The translations under genes were made by a program, and so were the position numbers. 64,000 nt of DNA from assembly GCA_028583405.1 (NCBI GenBank), contig CM053263.1, positions 5,127,804-5,191,803 of the forward strand, written 5' to 3'. This DNA is from Pogonophryne albipinna. Its lineage: Eukaryota > Chordata > Actinopteri > Perciformes > Artedidraconidae. A model generated the notes under the pieces. That model was not told where the DNA came from. It saw only the letters and a list, made by a program, of their open reading frames with translations, and ran no database searches. Positions within the stretch are counted from its first letter, which is position 1. The number at the start of each line of letters is the position of its first letter. Positions 46,801 through 58,800 of this stretch are shown in pieces.

Positions 46801-49800
46801 CTGCAGGAGAGAGGACAAGGTTACATCCAGCTCATACGTCTGTATTATTATAGTTACTTTTACAAATGAGGTGGAAGGGGACATTAGAGGGAGCCTTACT
46901 CGAGTGACGGGTCCTTCCTGCTCGATAAAAACAGCCGTCTCCGAGTGATCCTCCTCCTGTGCAGAGTGCCATGTACCCTGGCTGTGACTAATAATAATAA
47001 TAATAATAATAATAAAACCGATGTTAGTGGTGATAATTGGTCGATTAAACACATTTATGAGAGCTTAAAGATTCACTTTTTAGAGATGCAGAACAAATAT
47101 TCTGAAGCACTGTTTATTAACTGCGATTACATATCATGATCATTCACTCAATGTTAAACACATAATAATTAACAATAACAAGCAATTTTGTGATCATGTT
47201 TATCAAGTTCTTCTATTGTAAGAACTAAGTATCATTGTTTTGGATTGAAAAAAGCAAATTGTCTTTAGAAGCAATCCATTTTACATGACATAATGATTTG
47301 ATCACATATACAGTATAACATTAAAGTATTGCTTTAAGTTCCCTTGTCTTTTATCTTGCATCACTTTTCATACCGTTTGAGTTGATCCTGTGTGGCCATC
47401 AGCTGCTCCTCAGCAGCCACTCTCTGCTGCATCTCTTGATCTAGCCTGAGGTAAGAATGAAATGGATTAGTATCCGTAAATGTTATCCTTAATCTTTTAA
47501 ACAGTGTTTCAGGTCAAGCTTGACCTCTACATTACCTTCCCTGCAGCTCTTTGACCTCGGCTATGTATGCATGGCTGTCTGACAGGCTGCTACGCTCCTG
47601 TGGGGCTCCGGGAGCGCTGTCCACTTCCTCTGTTCCCTGAAAAAAAGATTATAAAGGATCCACGTTATATATGAAGCATCCTTATCCTATGTTCTGTAGA
47701 TTTTATAGGTTTAAATCAAACCTTGTGCAAGCCACATTTCTGGAGAGCGTTGGATCAAAGTTCAAGTTCAAACAACTTGAAGTCCAATTATTATTCCCAA
47801 AGTGAGATGTGGAACCATCTATTAAGGACACACACATCTATAATGTTCCTTTGCAGTCAGAAGTAGCAGCAGCTGTATACCTCTCTCTGATAGTGTTCCT
47901 GCTGGAGCTTGGGCTTCTGAGTGCGGGCCTCCTCCAGCATGGCGCTGAGTTGCCGCAGTTGTTGGTCTCTCTCTGAAAGAGTGGTGAGGGTCTGCTGCTT
48001 CAGCTGCTCCGCCTGAGCCATCCAGTCCATACGCTCCAGTCTGATAAGACCAAGACAAATTCATATTCATTCACAAACAGAAAAGCAGGGTTCCTACACC
48101 TCTAGTATCCTGGTACGTATGGCATTAATGTGTGGCATTTTCTTAATAATAAAAAAAGCAACATTGTGATTCATCAAACCTTTCTTCCCATGTCTTAGCA
48201 TTTATATAGACTTTTGAAAGACGGATTAAAGACATTTATAAAACCAATTAAGGTCCTATTTTAAGATTCATACATTTGAAGACTAATTAAGGTCTTGCCG
48301 CGAACCTTGAAACATTCTTGTGGCATTTTGCTTTTCTAAACTCCGTCTCTGTGTTTCTCACCTGAGAGTTTCTATCTGCTGTTTGCCCATTTCCGCCACA
48401 TTCTCCAGCTGCATGATGATACTGAGCATGTCTTCATTCCTCTTCCTCTCTTCATACAGCTCCTGGCTGACTTTAATCAGCTCTCCGGCTCCAAGTCGAG
48501 CCAGCTCTGACTTCAGCTTCTTGAGCTCAGTCGCCTGTGTCTGAAGCTGCTCCAGCTGCACACAAAGAGAAGGAAGGAGAACAAATAGATGTTAGAATAG
48601 ATTTCAATGAAAATCCACAAATATCATATATGTTTTTGCCAGGAGATTTGTGATGTCCATAATATTTACATGTATTTGTCAGACATGTAACTCACCAGTC
48701 TCTCCCTGTCATTCTGCAGGGCTTGTAGAGCATTCTTCAGACCCCACACTTCTCCAGTGGAGCCCCCGGGGCTGCTGGGTACTGGGACGCCCCCTGCTTT
48801 ACTCATCTCCTCCAGTCTCAGGCTCAGGTCCTGGGCCTTGTTCAGAGCCTGGTCCCTGCTGTCCTGCAGGGAGGCCATGGCTTTTGAGAAGGACTGGTTC
48901 TCTGCTCTCAGCTGCGTGGTCATCTCTCTCTCTGCCAGCAGACTCTGTTCCACAGCCAGCAGGTCTCTGGCCAGCTCCGCCACCCTCTCCTGAGCGTTCT
49001 CTGACTCTGTCCGCATCACCCCCCCCTCCCATCGCAGCTCTGACAGCTCTTTGCTCCTGCCCTGCTGCTCCTGTCTCTCCTTCTGTAATCTCTCCTCCAA
49101 AGCCTCCACTTGCTCTCTGGCTGCTTGCAGCTGCTCCCTTAGCTTCTCCACCTCCGCACCGGGAGCATCTATCACCTGTGGTGCAGCCTGGCTTAGAGCC
49201 TCCCTTTCCACTTTTACTGCTTCCACTCCCGTCTCTCCGGCTCTGATTACACTCTTTACCTGACTTTCTAATTCCGCAATGCGCGCTCTCTGAGCTGCCA
49301 GAAGCTGCTTGTGCTGCGAGTTCTTCATGCTCAGGACTTGGTTCAGTTCATCACGGTAGCCGTGGAGCTGAGCGGACAGCTGAGACCTTTCAGCATACAG
49401 GTCGTCTCTCTGGACCAGCAGAGAGCGCAGCTCTTCTTTCAGGCTGTTGTTCTCCCCTGCCGCCTCTTGGATCAGACCGTCCTTCTCCAGCATCACCTGA
49501 CACACACAACAACATTCCTATATCATCAGCTGGGCATACAACTCACAGAAAACATGAATGAAAGGGTCTATCAAAAGCACCATTACAAGCTCTCTGTGCC
49601 TGACATTTTTTGCACTTTCTTAAAAAAGGAAGGTTGTCTAAAAGGTTTGCAGACACGTGCCTTAAAGAGCCTGTGACAGCCTCCCAACAACTGTTGTGCA
49701 ATGAAATATTGGGCTACTAGTAATCTTGAACCGTCAGTTTAAAAAAGAAGATGCGATACCGTTCCGATAAATATCAATAATTTCGAACATCACGGGGAAA

Positions 49801-52800
49801 TTCCTTCGACTTATTTTGAAGTTTTGGGGGAAGCCGGAAGTGACGTCAATGCGGGAACGCTTCACTGTGCGGCGAGAGAGCCAAACACGGACAAAGTGTG
49901 TTGTCATGCGTAGAAATGGTGAATTACTGAGTTTAGGCACGTTAATAACGTTTTAATGAAGTTGACTACAGTATATTCATATTTGTCAGTGCTTTCATGT
50001 CAATTCGGCGAACATAAACATAAATGATCGAGGTGAAGATGATTAAAATCGGAGCTGCTGAATTTCCTCCCGTCGGATGTGATATAAAAACAAATCTATT
50101 ATTTTTGTAGTTGTAAACTCAAGTGGATGAAACTACATTTATTAGTGCTTTCATGTCAATTCGGCGAACATATGAAACATTAAATGATCGTGAGGATGAT
50201 GATTTAAAAATCGTTTGTTTGAGCCGGTCTGCATTTCCTGATGAGAAAACAAACCGATGCTTTTTGTAGTTGTAGTACACCAACATGGATTAAACGTGTG
50301 TTTTTTTTTACCACAATGTTGGGGAAATTAATGGATAAAATGCACGGATTATGATTATTATTATTATTATTATTATTATTCCCACTCCGATCGGGACACT
50401 AGGTCCATCGTTTCCCCGCAGCGAGGCTCCCCCCGTTGACAGTTTACCTGGGCTGGGCTGGGTGCAGTGGCGGACTGGCCATCGGGACGAATCCCGATGG
50501 GCCGGTACCGAAGTGGGCCGGTCGGATAAGTCACTAGTACATCCCCCACTCCCCCCGTTGACAATTTACTAGCGGTACCGAAGTGGGCCGGAGAGTCCTG
50601 GGCTGATTTTTAGTCCCAGTCCAACACTGGCTACATGACCGTATGATCGCCCATATTGACGCACCTAATTCCTAAACTTCTAACAGATACAACATAAACC
50701 GATCCTTCAGCCTCATATGAGCTCTGAGACACGTTCAAAATTAAACTGTCATCGCTGTCTGAGCTTGCTGCTGTGTGCGCCATCGTGCGTTTACATGCAG
50801 ATGCTGGGATCCTGAACGGTGCAGCTGGAGCGCTGTGCCCGCAATGACGTCACACATCATTTGGCGGGACTTGAAGAATCCCCGAGAAGATCCAGAAAAT
50901 GGTCAACATTGAAGGGCAGATTAATGGTTATCAAAGTACAAATATCCAAAATCAGTTCAGTAACGGTTTTTAAGGGGACAATATTTACTCAAATTGATGG
51001 GTTTGGATGATGGGGGAAACTCGTGTCACAGGCTCTTTAAGCTTCATAGGAATTAAGCCATATGTTCTAATAATACTTAAAGTTACAACATTTTTTGCAG
51101 GATTATTTTTGAGACTATGTTTGGAGTATTTAGGATTCAAATAAAACCTATATCTAGTCAAGCTACCATCCCTCAAACACTTCAGATGTCAGGATTTTTC
51201 TAATACAGAATAAATTGTTATCAGCGTGCCAACGATTGAGAATTATCAACGGGGGGTTGGAGCTTGACACTCGTCAACTATCAGCAGGAGGGCGGGGAAG
51301 CAGTGTGTGGACCTGTCAGCGCAACTTACATGATGCCGAATTTAACAAACACATTTCAATAATTGGTTTAAACGGCATAATAATAAGGACGATCGTTCGT
51401 TCTGTGATTCTCCAGAACTCACATGTTATGATATTAGGGTCATGCAGAGTGAGATGAGATCGCTGTCCCTTTAAGAGAGAGAGAGAGGGGTAGAGCGACA
51501 GTGAGAGAACTGGAAGTGAAACGAGGCAGCAGAAAAACAGAGGTCTGTGATGTATTTTGTGAAACAGAAGAACAACTAAATAAATGCAACGGCCTCCCAA
51601 GAAGAGCTCGCCTCTCTCCAGTCATTTAAGCTAAAGTGGGTTATTGAACCTGAAGCTTGTTGCTTCTGCCCTCCTCGACTACGGTCTGGGAGCCGACAGG
51701 AAAGTTCAACACACAGATGGCCAGTCTGCCCCTTTGTAGCATATTATTTAGATGAGAGATGATCAGATCGCCACTGGGCTTTCAACTAAAGACACAGCCA
51801 CGCAAAAACTGTGGCATTTGTACAGCTCCTTATGGGTACTGCAATTTGTGAAGTGCTTTCCTCTGTGGTGAAACGATCAGCACTGCACCACGGAGAAAAG
51901 CGGCAGAAAGTCACCTGGAGATAAAGAGAGCGGGGCTGCGTTGCGTGCATGACTTCCTTCTGCAGGTAACGGGGAGACGCGCTCTGGCGGCGGTCTCGTT
52001 CAGGATCCGAAAATACAATTATAAATATTTTGCACACTTATTCCTATGTGTGCCACTGGTTACGGTGCCGCGTGCCAGGGGTTGCCGACCCCTGCTCTAA
52101 GCTTTAGGTTTGTGTGTGTTACCTGCAGGTGTTTCTCCTCCAGCTGTTTGTACATGTTGAGCACTCTGTCTCTGTCATCCTGCAGGGAGCCCATGGCCTT
52201 CATGAAAGAGTCCAGTTTGGTTTTTCTGTTATTGCTCTCCTCTTCAGCCTTTCGCAGTTTTTCTTCCAGATCCCTCAGTTCCCCTCTCCTCTGCTCCAGC
52301 TCCTCCTCAGCTTCCTTTGCCCTGCCGTCAGCCTCCTTTCTAGCCTCCTCTGCAGCCTGGGGAACAAAAACAACCATGAGGAGTGAACAATATAGGGAAT
52401 GCTGGAGATAAAAACCTATAAATACCTGAGCAACAGCATGCTCCTTCTCTCCCAGCATTTCCACTTCTCTCCTTTCCTTCTCATTTAACTCAGTCTGCAG
52501 ACTCTCTGTCAGGGCTTTAGAGGAGCGCAGGTCTGTCTCTAGTTGCTCCACGCTCAGACACAGCCGCCTCTCTTCGGCCTCCCGCTCACTCAGCTCTGTC
52601 CTGGCTTGGTCCACTTCACCCTGCAGCCGCCCGACAGCCTCCTCCAGAGCTCTGGCCCTCTGGTTGAGACTCTCCGCCTCTCTTTTCAGAGCGTGAGCTT
52701 CACTTTGTGCAGCCTGCAGCTCCGATGTGGTTCGCTGCAGCTTGTTTTTCACCTCCTCTAGGGCGGCTTGGCTCTCTGCCACTTTCTTTTCCTCCCCTTC

Positions 52801-55800
52801 CAGTTTCAGCTTCAAATCTTTCTCTGCCTTCTCCAGCCTTAAAAAGAAGAAAAAAAATCTTGTAAGTTTTAAGCTAAAAAGCAAAAATACAATCAAGGAA
52901 AAATGGAAGAGGACGTTTTTACCTGTCAACTGATAGCTGAAGTTGCTGCTTCAGAGCAGATTCTCTCTGAAGCTGTTCTGTCAGATCCTTTGCTCGTGTC
53001 TCAGCTTCCCGCACCTCGGCCTCCTTACCCTGCAGAGAGTCACTAAAGCGAGTCTCCCATTGTTTGGTCTCGTCCAAAACTCTGTCTCGGTCGTCCTGCA
53101 GTGAGGACATGCAGCGCGAGAAGGCAGCTAACCTGGCCAGAGACTCGTCCAGGCGGGCTTGCAGCTCCTGGGCTCGTCTCTCGGCTGCTCTTGCGACCTC
53201 TCTGGCCTCTAGGGTCGCTTCCTCTTCCTTGTCCCGCTCTCTGTCCACCTCGTCCAGTCTCAGCTCCATCTCCTTCAGTTCGCCTCCGAGTCTGAACCTC
53301 ACAGAGTCCAGGGTCTGCTCCGCCTCTGCTTTCATCGAGGCCTCTCTCTGTTGGACGTTCTGCTCCATGGTACTCCTCTCCGCTATAGCTACGCGTGCCT
53401 GCTTCTGGGCCTCATTCAGCTGAGATGTACAGGTATCCAACTCTGCTTCCGTCCTTTTCAGGTCTTCTAGAGTTTTAGAAGTCTCCAGTTGGGATTGTTC
53501 TAGCTTATTCTGGAGCTCGTTGTAACCTTGCTGCAGCGCCTTAGCGTCTCTACCCATCTCGCTGATCCTCTCCTGGTACTTGATGCAGTCCCTCTGCAGC
53601 TGCCGGACCTCCAGCTGCTTCTCCCTCAGCAGCTCCTCCAGCTGCCGCGCTCTGCTCTGGCTGCCTTCCCTGACCCTCTGAGCGGACCTCAGCTGCTGCT
53701 CCAGCTCCCTCTGCTTACCAGACTCTGCTTCTGCTTCTGCTCTCTCTCTCTGTGCTTGCCTCATGTCCTCCTCCAGCCTGGCGGCCCGGTCGCTCTCGCT
53801 CTGCGCCTCGGCCTCCAACTCGGCCCGCTCCCTCGCCAACCGCTCCACCTCCCGCTGCAGCTCGGCCAAGTGCTCCCGGTTGTCCGTCGCCTCCTGCTGG
53901 TAGTCTGCGATGCTGCCGTTGAGCTGGGCCAGCTGGTTCATCAGACGCTCCTCCAGGTTGTCCTTCTCGGCTTCCAGGCTCCTGAGCAGCTCTTTGAACT
54001 GCGCCTCCCTCTTGGCACCCTCCTCTACCAGACTCCTTTCTCTCTCTTTGCCCTCTTGGAGGCACTTCTCCAGAGAAGCCACAAGGCTCTCCTTCTCTTT
54101 ACTCTCCTGGAGATCTCGCCCAAGAGAGGCCAGCTTCGCTTTGAGTCTAGCCTCCTGTTGCTGCCACAGTTCCCTCTCTGCATTGACAGCTGCTTCCATC
54201 TCCCTCATTTTCTCCTCTAATAAAACTTGAACACTTTCAGTCATTTCTGCTTTTTCTGGTGCAGGCGCTGCAGCTATTTGTTCAGCTTGTGTTTCTTCCA
54301 AGGGTTTTTCTTTGTCTTCATTCTGACTCTCAACAGGCTCTGCTGTGGTCATGGTTATACCGGATTGCTGGGCAGTGACTACCTCTTCTTCAACAGCTGC
54401 ATTAGTTATACTGTCCTCTGTCGGTCCTGTTTGTGCAAGCTGTTCCTTCAGTTCCTCAATCTGCTGCCCTAACGAGTCTCTTTCTGCCACAGTAGCATCC
54501 AAGTCAGCTTTCAAAGCCCCCAGCTCATCCTGAAGTCTTTCAGCCTCTGCTTTGAGAGCCCTTCCCTCTCGCTTTACCACGGTCTTGTCCTGCATCTCTC
54601 TGAGTCTCTCATTCTCTTCCTCTAACTCCATTATTTTCTGCTGCTTTCCTTTGGCAAACTTTCTCATTTTGTCTTTCACCAAATCCACCTCTTTCTGTGC
54701 CTCTTCTCCTTGCCTCTCAGCTTCCTGCCTCCCGGCCTCGTGCGCCCTCACCTTGGTCGCGAGGTCCTTCCTCTCCTGCCGGGCGGCTTCCAGGACTCGC
54801 CTCACTCGCTCGGCCTCGTCGCTCACATTTTCGTACGACTTGAGCAGTGTCTCGTACTCGTCCTTCATGCCTTGAACCTTCTCCTCCCATTCTCTGCAGG
54901 CTTTGGCGGCCTCTTCTCTGGCCAGCTCCACTTCCCTCTTACAGGCGTCTTTCTCACTCACTACGCCCTCCATGGCCAGCTTGAGGCTCTCGCAGGACGA
55001 TCCTAAGCTTTGGTTTTCCACTAATGTCCGGTCAACTTCATCAATCAGTCTGACTCTTTCTGCTCTCAGCTTCTCCAGCTCATTTTCAGCGGACTCCATT
55101 TTGTGCTTCAGCTTTTTAATGAGCTTCTCAGTTTCAGCCAGCTGTTCCTTTTTGGTTTTGTTTTCTTTTATGACCTCTTTGCGAGAAATCAGAGCAGCCT
55201 GAAGTTTCCTTTGGAGCTGCTGGACCTTTGCTTCACTGTCTTTTTCTTCCTCTTGCTTCTGTGGAACCTCGACCTCTAACCTCTGGGATTTTTCTTGCTC
55301 AGCATTCAGTTCTTCCTGTAAAGAAACTATCAGCTGATCCTGCTGAGACACTGTGTCCTGCATCGAGTGTATGAGAGACTTCTGCTCGCTAAGCTGCTGA
55401 CCTAGCTCCATGATTTCAAGGTTCTTATTGTCGAGGAACTCCTTGAAGTCCTCCACCTCGGCCTGAAGAGTTGTGATGGAGGATGTAGAATCTTCAGATG
55501 TTGCTTTTGCTGCAATTTCCATCTCTGCTTTCAGGGTTTCAGCGTAAGCCTCAGCTTGGTGAAACTTTTCTCTGAGGTCATTCACTTCCTCTGAGAGAGC
55601 ATCAATCTGTCTTTCCTTTTCTCGTAGTGCCTGCAGCTCTTCGCCCAATTCCAATAATTCAGCCTCCTTCAGTGACAAACTGGTGTGGGTTTCCTGCAGC
55701 TGCTTCTCTAGCTCTGCGTTAGCCATCCGCATGCTCTGGATTTCTCCTCTGAGGGCTTGCAAAGACTCATCCATTTGTTCAGAAAAGAGCGACTGCTCTG

Positions 55801-58800
55801 CAGGTTGCTGGACCGGATGACTGGCTTGTGGCTGTGATGAATCTGTCTCTGACGTGGCAAAATCCACCCATTCCTCCTGGACCCAATCACTTGTTGCTTG
55901 CTTTTCCATGTGTTCAGCCAGTTGCTTGGCCTCTTTGGGAGGTTCAGTGCTCATTTGTTCTTCCAATTCTCTCAATTTAGTCAGAAGCACTTCTCTCTCC
56001 ACGCTCTGCTCCTCAGATCGTTCTACGAGCTCGCTGTATTCTTCTTTCTGCTGCTTCAGCTGTTCCCGGTGGTGCCTGTCTTTCTCTTTGGCTTTGCGGA
56101 TGGTTTCCTTGCGAGATTCTTGAGCCTCCTGAACTTTCTTCTGAAGGGTTTCGCACTCTGCTTCAAGAGAGGCCACTTGGGACCGTAACGCAGTTATTGC
56201 AGGGGGACCGTCAGCCTGCTGAGAGTTTTCAGCTTCTTCAATTAGCTTTTTATTCACAGCAAGTGTTTCAGTGAGAACTCGATCCTGTTGAGTCATCTTC
56301 AGATCGAGGGCCTCAACCGCCTCTTCTTTGGTTCTCAAAGTTTGTTGGAGTTCGAGGAGTTTGGCCGCCATTTCCTGGATCTCCTGCCCTCTGGATTGTT
56401 CTGCCTCTGGGATGTCTGCAGGAGTTTCAACCTCTCGCTCTTTCAATGTCTTCACTTCTACTTCGAAATCAGCAACCTTCTTCATGAGCTCTTTGCGTTG
56501 CACAAGTGCAGCTTGCAACTTCTTCTTGGTGGTCATCAGTTGGGTCTCCAGCGCTCCTTTCTCCTCTCGCACACTAGTGAGTTCATCATCTACCTGAGCG
56601 CCTGAGTCTTCAGAACACTCTTTGGGTTTCTCGTCTCTGACTTTCTCAAAGTCTACTATCTGCTCCTTCAGCAATTTGACTTCACCATTTCTCTGGAACT
56701 TCTCTTCCTCTGCTTGGAGGAGTTTTGCTGACATACTGTCATTGAGCTCCGTCGCTTCTTGCTCCTTTTGTCCGAGAAGGAGTTGCAGCTCGCTGATCTC
56801 CGTGTCCTTCTTTGATAGAGTGTCATTGTTGAGCTCTGATGTCTGAGAGTATTCCAACATGCTGTTTTCCATCTCTTGGAGTCTCCTTTCGAGCTCAGAG
56901 GAGAGGAGCTCCCTTTCCTCCAGCTGAGCACTGAGCATCCTGACATGCCCCTCCTGCTCTGAGAAAGCTTGTTGAGCTGTTTCCAGATCTGCCTGCAGGG
57001 CCTGGATCCTCTCTTCCTTAGTTTTACTTCCACTGCTCAAAATGTCTATCTGTTCTTCTAGAAGCTGCATTTCAACACCGTATTTCTCCGCCCCAGAGCT
57101 GCTGTTCTGAGAGAGCTTTTCCATCTCCTCTCTGGTGGATTGAAGTTCCTCTTCAAAACTATTGGACTGGGATTCTGCTTCCTCTTTGGCAGCAGTGAGA
57201 TACTGTGTCTCTTCTTCCAAGCTCTTGATGTTCTCCTGTGACTCTGCAGCTGCCTCTCTGAGCCCCTGAAGCTCAGCCAGAATCTCACCGTACCTCTTCT
57301 GAAGCTCCTCAGCTAAAGCCTGAGCAAAGACCTGACCAGAGGATATGCTGCCCTCTGTGGTGGAAGAACTCTGCTGAGTCACGTGAACTTGAACCGTCTC
57401 TCTGATAATGACAGAGGAGGACTCGACTTGAACTGTGGAGGTTTCCTGCTCCATGCTCGTCGCCTCCCAGGACTGCAGCTGGCTAAAGTCCTGCAGGTTG
57501 GACGGCCACTCTTGGCCTCCATCTTGATTCAAAGCTTCCAGGAGGGTCCAGCTGCTGTGGGCCACCTCTGAATCACTACTGGCCACCATCTCATCTGAGG
57601 AGGCTCCTTTGGATTCTTCCGGGGACTCAGACTGGTCTCCGATGAGCTCTGGGCTGCTCTCAGTACCAGCAGACATGGAGAAGACTGACGTGTCTTCGGC
57701 AACTAAGGTGGTTTCGTCGTCACGTGAATCCTCCATGAAGCCAGAAAGAGCTGCAGAACTGTCATGGGGGGGCGTATCGGCATCCTGACCCTGATCTGGG
57801 GTCTGTTCGTAGTTTTCAGACGATGCAACCCCACTGGCGCTCTGCTCAGTGGCCTGTCTGAGGGACTCTCGCAAGGCCAGCAGCTCATTGTCTCTTTCTA
57901 AAAGCTGCTGCTCTAGTTCCAGTATGTACTCTGTGAACAAATAAATAACAGGAGATGGGATTTAAAATGTCTGTTACTTCTTGAATTCTCAAAATGTAAT
58001 TGAATGGCACACTGATTGTTATTTTATATAACTGCTGTCACAAAATAAAGAACTCAAAATCTACAGCAGTAGTAGTAGCAAATCACTATAGTTGTAAAAT
58101 AAAGGTAGTGGAGTAGAAGTATAATGTAGCAAAAAATCACTGGCTGACAAGTTATAGCTCAAATCTTTCTTTTTTTTAAAAGTGGCCTAGCCACCAAGAG
58201 CTTTATTTGTTTGACTGTATGTAGGCTTCCATTTAATGTATGAGTTTTATCTTGGAAAAACAAATCCAATTTGTGTACCATGTTTAGCTTCAGTTGAATC
58301 CTGGCCCGATGGTTCAGTCACATCATCTCTTTCAGGTGTCTGAAACAAAAACATTTGAAATTGAAGAATTACATTTTTGTTGACCTTATTATTAAAACAT
58401 ATACTAAAGAAACCCTTTAAAAAGCTTGACATGGCTTCTATCATTGTCCTTAAATCTATGCCAGCACTATATATGGCCTTAAGTGAAGACGGGATAAGAC
58501 AGTAAGGTATAACAGTTGATCAGTGCAGAGGGGATAAGGGACATTTCATTTCAGAGGATAAGAGCAGTCAACTTGCCCTTTACTCGCAAAATAAAAGCTG
58601 ACTGTGCAAACGGTATATCAATGAAAATTCAATGACACGGCTGTCTGACATTGTAGATATTAAGAACTGCTTTAGCTTTTTACACCTCAGCCTATACCAA
58701 GCTTTTAGTCCCACAATAACATTTATTTGAAGTTAAAGCATGTGCAGAGCATCACAGAGCTTATTTACAAGTTTACATTCTTCAGCCTAGCATTAGCATG

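Larger units (their letters stand above)
49662..51040. mobile_element. TTAA-flanked non-autonomous element, 1.38 kb (golgb1 intron)
   Basis: TTAA is at 49662-49665 and 51037-51040. The inverted ends read AGAGCCTGTGACA on the left and TGTCACAGGCTCT on the right. Subterminal 'gacgtcaatgcggg' and 'cccgcaatgacgtcac' are also inverted. Inside are two tandem 156-bp units, an ATT microsatellite and a 165-bp CAGTG-ended insertion. No transposase frame is seen. TTAA targets suggest piggyBac- or Kolobok-type mobilisation. Confidence 0.8.

Noticed and set aside
46663..47052. 129-codon minus-strand frame read as one piece
   Set aside because: It is the last two golgb1 exons plus the intervening intron and microsatellite, fused by an open intron frame.
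48650..49246. 198-codon plus-strand frame
   Set aside because: It is antisense to the 801-nt golgb1 exon; Pro/Ser/Leu-rich translation without recognisable features.
53528..54220. 230-codon open frame on the plus strand, one of several over golgb1
   Set aside because: It lies antisense to strongly supported giantin coding sequence. Glu/Gln/Leu-rich coiled-coil codons generate long open complementary frames, and its Leu/Pro-rich translation has no domain.
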